64,000 bases of DNA, from assembly GCA_028015205.1 (NCBI GenBank), contig CM051512.1, positions 8,492,255 to 8,556,254 on the forward strand, given 5' to 3'. Origin of the DNA: Mytilisepta virgata (taxonomy: Eukaryota; Mollusca; Bivalvia; Mytilida; Mytilidae). The notes beneath the pieces are model-generated. The model was not told where the DNA came from, searched no databases, and saw only the letters and a list, made by a program, of their open reading frames with translations. Below, piece by piece: positions 57,291 to 64,000 of the stretch; the first letter of the stretch is position 1; each line of letters begins with the position of its first letter. The position numbers were made by a program, and so were the translations under genes.

Positions 57291-58360
57291 TAAGGAAATC
57301 AAATTTAAGATTGCCCATCAACTTGCCTTTTGAAATAAATATCTTGTAACCAGACCAACATACATTTAGTTGATACTTATCGAAAGTAAAAGCCACAACT
57401 CATCGTTTCGGATATAATTGCTATGTAATTATCTAAGGAGGGGTATAAAATTGTCAGGGTTTCAAGGTGTTCAAACCATAACTCAATGACCAATACGTCT
57501 TTGTTTCTTTTCAAATGTTTGTTACTACTCACCAGATTATTCCGATGGAGGCGGATATGTTTTTGCATTAGCAAAAGACAAAAAAACCATGAATAGCATT
57601 GTCATGTGACCCCGTAAAAATGTACGGAAAAGGCTGCTGCGGTAGTAATCTTCTTTTTTAGTCTCAGATAAATACAGGGTAATTACATAAATTATTCTTA
57701 TGATGTCAAGCGGTCTGTTTTAGAATTGGCTGGAGCTGTACTACGTCAGAACGCAATCCATACACAAAACATTTTACATGTTTTTTGTATGAAATAGTGT
57801 ATCCATGGTAACCAGAAAAGTATTTCCTGTGCCGATTATTGTTTTTCTACAGTGATGTTTGATTCCGCGTATTCAAGATCACACGATAACTATTCACATT
57901 GTTCCCTATTTGATCGGGATACCTGACTCTTAGCCTTATGTTTCGTATAGATATATATTTAAAAGGGGACAATTAGAATAAAAACTAGAAATAAAAATTT
58001 CAGTAAATAAGATTTAGAAACTTTTTCCAGTAATTTTCTTTGTCATGTTGGTGTCAGGTACAATAAAGTATCACATGCGTGTAATTACAAGTTAAGTTCA
58101 AAGTCCGAATGTTACATTGGAACTTTAACAGATCGGAAATATCACTGTCAGATTCATATGATTAGAATTTAACTCATACATAATTTGACATTTTCTAATC
58201 TCTATAAATAAGCTCTTATTAAAATTATTATAATCATAATTCATTATGTATTTATCAAGTATTTAGGCTATTACTACGCTATTACTGCGCCAACACAGAT
58301 GTAATAAATTTATATATCAAAGAGATAATACCCCATAGTAAACTTTGTAGTCCGCGTGGC
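57291..58360. other. No gene seen; repeat E copy
   Basis: 57545-57640 matches repeat E at 19435-19515 (GGCGGATATGTTTTTGCATT). Nothing else is recognisable. Confidence 0.4.
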
Positions 58361-58364
58361 AGCA

Positions 58365-58388
58365 TTTTTTTTTTTTTTTTTTTTTTTT
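58365..58388 (+). repeat. Poly-T run, 24 bp
   Basis: Homopolymer followed by GAATTATTCC. It may be the poly-A tail of an old retrocopy on the minus strand, but no source sequence was recognised next to it. Confidence 0.85.
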
Positions 58389-59645
58389 GAATTATTCCAC
58401 TTTAATGTTTTGCGGGATAAAAAAAATACAGTTGTTTTATTCAACAAATTGGGGATCTAGTGTGTCTACAACAGAAACCAAAAGTCTTTTTTGTGAAAAT
58501 CTTCATAAGGTCTTTAAAATATGAATAAACGTGATTTTCTATTGTTTCTCTTAGTCGTAACAAATTATTCTATTTTGCATGTCGATCTATCATTCTCAAG
58601 GTAATAGATTTTCCGTTTACTTTGCATAATTCATTACTTTGCATCAATATGCGTATGTCCATAATATAATAAACTCAAGTGCACCTACAATAAAAAATTA
58701 TTACCAAAATTATACAATATGCTGATATTTTTGGGGGAAAGTTTTAAACTACACTCTCGTGATTGCCATTTGGTTTGAAAATATAAAATATAATTTCTAA
58801 AGTGACTACCTATGACTTTTGCTGACATAGGTAGTCTAGTTGATTTTCCCGTATGTTAAACTATCATTAGTTTTGGTAGCGATCTTGGTTAATGACCAAT
58901 GCTTTCAATCTTTGGTTAAATTTGTTCTGGGTTTTGAGACAATAATGCACGCTCTGTTGTATCCACAATGATATAAAAAGTTTCATTTCATTTTATATTT
59001 TATTGAAAATTATCATAGAAGCCAAGTGACAGCAGCAGCTCATTTGACCCTTAAGGCTAGTTGAGCTAGTGACAAACGAATTCCTTGTAAACACTTCTAA
59101 AACAAGAGGTTCACTTGGGCCTGTTTTATTTATTTGGTTTGGCAACAGTTCAGACCCATCAATAAATATTGCATTATCCTGTGTCTTATAGTACTAGCTT
59201 TAACCAGTTAATAGAAATTAAGGTACAGTGACGTTAAACTTGTTAGATGCTTCTCTCTTTAATGTGAAACATATAATAAAAATAACATCACGTCATGTAA
59301 AGTACCTTAAATATAGTTTTAGAATAGCCCCGTCTGATAAGTTTGATCCAGATAATGACTCAATGATTTTATACAAAAAGATCTTAAGAGAATTTTCCCA
59401 TATTCTTCTAAATTAAAATAAGTGTGTTTGTAGCAGTCATCTAGCTTGGTGGTTCAGGTCATATACCGATTTGCTTTCACTGTATAGCCATTATTTAAAT
59501 CATTTTTAACTTACCTCTTTGAAGATATATTGTCTAACAAAGAGTTCACAAACTGCAAGCATCAATCTATTTTTACGCGGAAACAGCTGTCTCCCTGTAT
59601 ATAGAGGACACCTGGCAAAAGATAATTCTGATAACAAACAAAAGC
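58389..59645. other. No gene seen
   Basis: AT-rich. A small hairpin GACTACCTATG / CATAGGTAGTC lies at 58803-58837. The 62-codon frame at 59228-59416 is unassigned. Confidence 0.4.
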
Positions 59646-59647
59646 AG

Positions 59648-59895
59648 CAATTATAACCGTAGGTCTTAGAGAAGATTGAATATTCTGCTATGAAATTAAA
59701 AAAAAGTTTATTTTCCTCCGCGACAGAGGGACTTAGTATGGTCTATTTCCGCTTGTCTGTTCGTCTGTCCGCCTTCCATGTTTGTTTGTTTCGTTGGGGT
59801 TTAACGCCGTTTTCAGCACGTTTCGCCGCGGCCGGTTTTATTGGTGGAGGAAGCCAGAGTACCGGAGAGTACTTCTGTAGGAAAATTTGGTGTTT
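59648..59895 (-). repeat. Isolated diverged copy of the 749-bp unit core with truncated SINE
   Basis: ATTATAACCGTAGGTCTTAG through TTTATTTTCCTCCGCGAC and GGTTTAACGCCGTTTTCAGC follow the same order as in the array at 40605-45107. It stops within the SINE body at TTCTGTAGGAAAATTTGG. This shows that the SINE plus adjoining sequence existed as a dispersed unit outside the array. Confidence 0.75.
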
Positions 59896-59899
59896 ACAA

Positions 59900-62060
59900 T
59901 AGCATTATCTAAGACCCATTTTGTCTTTTTCATAAGTTTTATGCATGCATGATACATTTGTAAATAATGAATTCATACTTTAAATTTTCGACAGGAAACC
60001 AAAAGAATCCACAATGAAAGATGTCAAGATATTTCTCCTCAGAAGAACTAATATTATTTGCATGTTTTGTATACTCTAATAGATGGTCAAAATATACTTA
60101 TTGAGGAGAAATTATTTTTATTATCAGATGAAGGATTAATAAAGCCAAACATTCTATTTTTATTTATAAGGGTTACAGGAAACAAAAACAACCAAAGCTT
60201 TTAAAATAACTTTTTTGTAAAAGGGCATGAATTTATGGCAAATGCAAGATCAATTACAAACTACTTGGTGCAGTTAATATGTAGAGTTGTCAGATTTTTC
60301 CCCTGCTCAATTGTTGGACTGCAAATATTGATATTTAAAAAGACATCGTAACTGAAGAAACAATGTCTGTTGTTTCCTAATTAAAAACGTAAAAAAACGG
60401 TATATACAAGCCCTTTTGTCCATTTTTTTTTTATTTGGCTCTTTGAGTAATATCCCTCTCACATATTTAAAACAACACAGCTTAGCATATGGCTTATCAC
60501 TTAAACGATACTCGAAAAAAAAATTGTGACGGGAAGCCAAAAGAAACTAAACAAGTATAATCTATAATTTACATATTATGTGTGATTACTTGCAAGTTGT
60601 TGGACATACATCATTTTCTCAAACTATTGAGCAACAAGAAAAAAAAACTGTTTTCTTTGAACTGTTGTAATTTATAGCAAATTAAGGGTCAACAAGATGG
60701 TGTTACAAAAGAAACCATGAATGTTGCTTCTTCAAACTATTTCTCAAATTTCAAAATTTTATTATATTTCACTAATTTCAGATGGCCATTTTGGGTTCTT
60801 GTATTGTGCTTTTGCGCCTCCTCGGTCCTGTTACATGTATCAATGCATTTCTCCAATATTTAGACAAAAAATCTGGTTAGCATTATTTGGAAATCAAGTG
60901 TAATATAACAAACAAAGCATTTGAAACTGCTGTAAAAAATGTTAAGGGCCAAAATCTGAATTTCGATCGCTTGTATATTGAAGTATACAGACAAAAATAA
61001 CTTAAATTGTTTAAGCTTAAACAGTTGACAGTGTATCTCGTTTCTTAATATGACAAAAACTCCTCAAGAAAATGATTTTTTTCTTAGTTTAGGAAACAAA
61101 AATGACGTTATTATAACTTACAAATCAACGTAAAATTCACAAAGTGCCATAACAACATGAACAAGGCTGTTTAACTGTTGATGGGACTTCCATATAGTGG
61201 GAGTTTTTTTATTATTCATATTTATATACTTCTTGAAATAACTTTTTTTCTGTGTGATATGTAACGCATAACGGTTGAATTTGACCCTAATGAAAAAAAA
61301 ATGAAAAACAAAAAGCCCAAACATGAATATCTTTGTCTCATTGTTTAAAACATCGTGCAATAGTCCATAATCCTAATCACTGTTTTGCAAACTTTTTCAA
61401 CACAGTCAATTTGTAAACTTTAAAATACCGTGACAAATAGGAAACCAAATGTAATGCATATTTTAGGGATTCTATGAAGGAAATACATACATTTTCTAAC
61501 AATTTCGTTTTTCCATTCTACATTAGAAATGTTTCTTAAAACTTTAAAAGAGACCTCAAAGTTTTGTAAGAAATAGATGTGATGAAATAACATGGCGTTA
61601 TGCACTTATGAGACCAAAAGTAATGGTAAAAAAAAACCAAGGATTAAAACACAAATATGGGCAATAAAATATTTTTAGAAAATATTAATCGCAGCTATAA
61701 AAGGAACACACAACCAATTATTTTGCAACTTAATTATTATAGTACATATCAAAGAAATATGCAATTTTGATACTTTTTTATAGTACAGGAAACGATTTTA
61801 ATACCATATTATTGTCCATATGCAGAATTTTTTTGTCAAATTTTGGAGATGATATTTGAAAAAATAATTTCCCGTCTGATGCATGTGTATTGAGCCATTT
61901 AGATATTTACAACTGATGTTACGAAAGGGGTTGAAAATTTATTCAGAGCGGATTTTCAGTTGTATTCGTATGTAATTAACTAGAAATTAAATACACAAAA
62001 TAAGGAAATAATATTACACAAATCAAATTTGTGTATTCTTGAAATAAATAGAGAATAATA
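59900..62060. other. No gene seen
   Basis: AT-rich. The motif AGGAAACAAAA or a close variant recurs near 59992, 60176, 60531, 61090, 61439 and 61788 at irregular spacing, perhaps marking an old decayed tandem repeat. Frames at 60307-61605 show no homology. Confidence 0.4.
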
Positions 62061-62062
62061 CA

Positions 62063-62137
62063 TGGCAAAATCCGTATCTCACACCCCGTATCATCCCGAG
62101 GGATGATATTGGTCGAGGGTGATACGGATTTTGTCAT
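62063..62137. repeat. Nested palindrome (MITE-like hairpin)
   Basis: The outer arms TGGCAAAATCCGTATC / GATACGGATTTTGTCA enclose CACACCC and an inner palindrome TATCATCCCGAGGGATGATA (62089-62108). The whole 75 bp can fold as one long hairpin. Confidence 0.8.
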
Positions 62138-62362
62138 TTTTTATACGCTTTATCATATTTGAACAGGGAAGTACAGTGACGTGACCAATATAAATCTAAG
62201 GGGTATGATAAAGGGGTGATGATATCGATAATCATCACGGTAGAAAATACAGCTGACAATGTTCTTTCAGTATCGTATATGCAATTTTCCATTATTTAGT
62301 ACTAAGTATATGTTAAAATAGAATAATGAGAATATTAAACAGTATCAATTGTTCGGCATAAG

Positions 62363-62500
62363 AGAACTCCGAGAGGCATTCCAAACGTTTTTTGGCCGGA
62401 AATTTCACGAGTATTTATTATCCAACGTGTTGTGATATCAGAACTTGTCAAACGGTTCAAGAGATGTATAAATGAGCAGAGAATTAGAGAAACAGTAATA
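62363..62500 (-). repeat. Coding-like dispersed repeat (copy 2)
   Basis: Homologous by eye to 31922-32060. The minus-strand frame reads LILCSFIHLLNRLTSSD. Function unknown. Confidence 0.4.
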
Positions 62501-62504
62501 ACAT

Positions 62505-63480
62505 GCATACTAGTATATGCCAAACACAGCAAGAAATGAGCAACGGTTTTGTTCATAAATATTCATGACGGTCACGTGGTTTTCATAAGTTTTGACGGCG
62601 GTATTTTTTAAAATCAAATCGATCCCGAACCAAATTTGACTAAATGCAAGCACGAAAGGTCAAACTAGATTTTACTAAATTAAATGGAAATATACAATAC
62701 GATAAAAACTAAAAGCATGGAAGAAAGCTTTTAGATGGATATTTTGAAGTTGAAAGACGTTTGACTTCAAGATAAAAAACCTACGGTAAGTTATTCACCA
62801 AAAAATGAATTGTTCCACATGTCCACATGAACATATATTTTCTGGTCAAGATGAACAATGTTTATACTCTTCAAACAATGGAAAACAAAGCAAAAATATG
62901 ATTGTCTTAATCAAATACTCCGATAATATTCGCCCGTACCTCCTTTTAAAACTCTCCAGTCATTTTACAGGAGTAAATCGAGTTTTTACAGACCTAGAAT
63001 GAATGAAAACTTGAGAGGACCATAGCCGTAGGGAACTTATAATGTTTTGAACATTAACTATTTAGCCTTTGTGGAGCTTTAATGTGTCTTTGTCTAACAT
63101 TGGAATCCGGTGTTCACACAGATTACACCATGTCTAGCAGAATCAATTCTTAAAAAAGTTTCGTTTATTCCGTCAACCCTCTTGGAACCTCTTTCACGAA
63201 TGTGCATTTAGTTGGAAATATTAATTTAATTCTTTTGTGGGAACCTACATCTTTGTACTAAGGCCTTAAAAGTTTAAATATGTGATGTCTGAATTTCCGG
63301 TTTCCTTCCCCGCAATTAAAACCCCCTTCACTTGAAAACGTAAACAATCTCTTGAAAGAGCATGTTTGCCATTTTATGTAGAACAGTAATACAGGATACT
63401 CGCTTCGAAATTTGTTTGGTACGTTGGAACCTCTAATTTCAAATTTTGGACAGAATTGCTAAACCGGGTATATTCAAATT
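62505..63480. other. No gene seen
   Basis: AT-rich. The short cysteine-containing plus-strand frame at 62805-63002 is unsupported by splice sites or homology. Confidence 0.4.

Positions 63481-63481
<1 letters not shown>

Positions 63482-63516
<35 letters not shown>
63482..63516 (+). repeat. Poly-C homopolymer, 35 bp, followed by CA repeats
   Basis: Thirty-five consecutive C, then ATACACACACA. Its exact length is sensitive to sequencing error. The overlapping polyproline frame is an artefact. Confidence 0.9.
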
Positions 63517-63771
63517 ATACACACACAAATTGTTGCGGTCAAGTAAGACAATGTTTCCTTAAGAAGTTAATATTTACTCATGAGAATTCAATATGCCGCC
63601 ATTTTGAATATTTAAATGAGCAAACTGTGTCTCATTTCTGGATATGATATATTTGTCGCGACTTTCATTGCAAACTATTTATATGAATATTTTATGCATC
63701 CCAGCAAAATAAATTATATACATTAATTAAACCATATATAAGAATTTGATTAGTACTGAATTTTTCATGAG

Positions 63772-63846
63772 GAAATAACAAAAAAAAAATGATGCACACT
63801 AAATAACCCACGAGGCAGTGTGCATACCATTTTTGATGTTATTTCG
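63772..63846. repeat. Imperfect inverted repeat, ~27-bp arms
   Basis: GAAATAACAAAAAAAAAATG.TGCACAC pairs with GTGTGCATACCATTTTTGATGTTATTTC. It could be a foldback element end. No target duplication was identified. Confidence 0.6.
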
Positions 63847-64000
63847 TATGAACAAAACAATAATGACAGTCATTTCGTATAATTCAATTTAAAAATAAAG
63901 TGTGAAGTCTATTCAAATGTTACAAGTCGCTAAGCGGAGACTTACATGTATACAATACATTTTACGAATCTAAGTGGGCAATTTTATGATGGCAGGATAA

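Noticed and set aside
63456..63647. Polyproline frame
   Set aside because: Artefact of the poly-C tract.

Overview
The window is AT-rich, gene-poor and repeat-dense invertebrate DNA. Short exons are separated by long introns, and most open frames are debris of transposable elements. The content points to a marine bivalve, most likely a mussel (Mytilus-like): C-type lectin and fucosyltransferase genes, a tRNA-derived SINE with a GGCCGAGTGG head, and very many copies of a reverse transcriptase family whose tail carries the core CTTCCGGAGCACCTG. The species call is inference from remembered repeat style, not from a search.

Three host genes can be built with consistent splice sites and phases, all on the minus strand. 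(1) At 3702-8021 lies a GT11 alpha-1,2-fucosyltransferase of 315 aa: a 28-bp coding first exon (7994-8021) and one large exon (3702-4621). A second, near-identical 28-bp first exon with its 5' flank lies at 160-187, so a paralogue probably continues beyond the left edge. (2) At 24096-27408 lies a four-exon, 243-aa type II membrane C-type lectin with an EPN/WND carbohydrate site. (3) At 49837-54002 lies a four-exon, 189-aa secreted C-type lectin with the same CTLD scaffold and the same intron phases (1-0-1) but a signal-peptide first exon in place of the cytoplasmic/transmembrane exon.

The rest is repeats. A Penelope-like-type reverse transcriptase family (here 'family A') has copies near 1.9, 2.7, 12-13.7, 17.5, 20.7, 26.8, 28.4-29.0 with 34.6-34.9, 45.8-47.3 and 51.6 kb. 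A related family ('B') is seen mostly as 3' tails (1.6, 5.7, 19.7, 21.9, 40.2, 54.4 kb). Other remnants are a Ty3/gypsy-type gag split by an insertion with an 8-bp target duplication (16.6-18.8 kb), a LINE C-terminus (20.0-20.5 kb), a degenerate multidomain element ORF (21.2-23.1 kb), FLYWCH/MULE-type exons in the fucosyltransferase intron (6.0-6.9 kb) and a zinc-finger DNA-transposon remnant (51.8-52.6 kb).

A 5.53-kb insertion (29049-34578) with GGACCGTATTCA termini and a TTG target duplication splits one family-A copy and carries two tandem-repeat blocks. At 40605-45107 six copies of a 749-bp unit, each containing a tRNA-derived SINE, form a young tandem array; one isolated relative lies at 59.65 kb. 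From 55 kb to the right end I see no convincing host gene.
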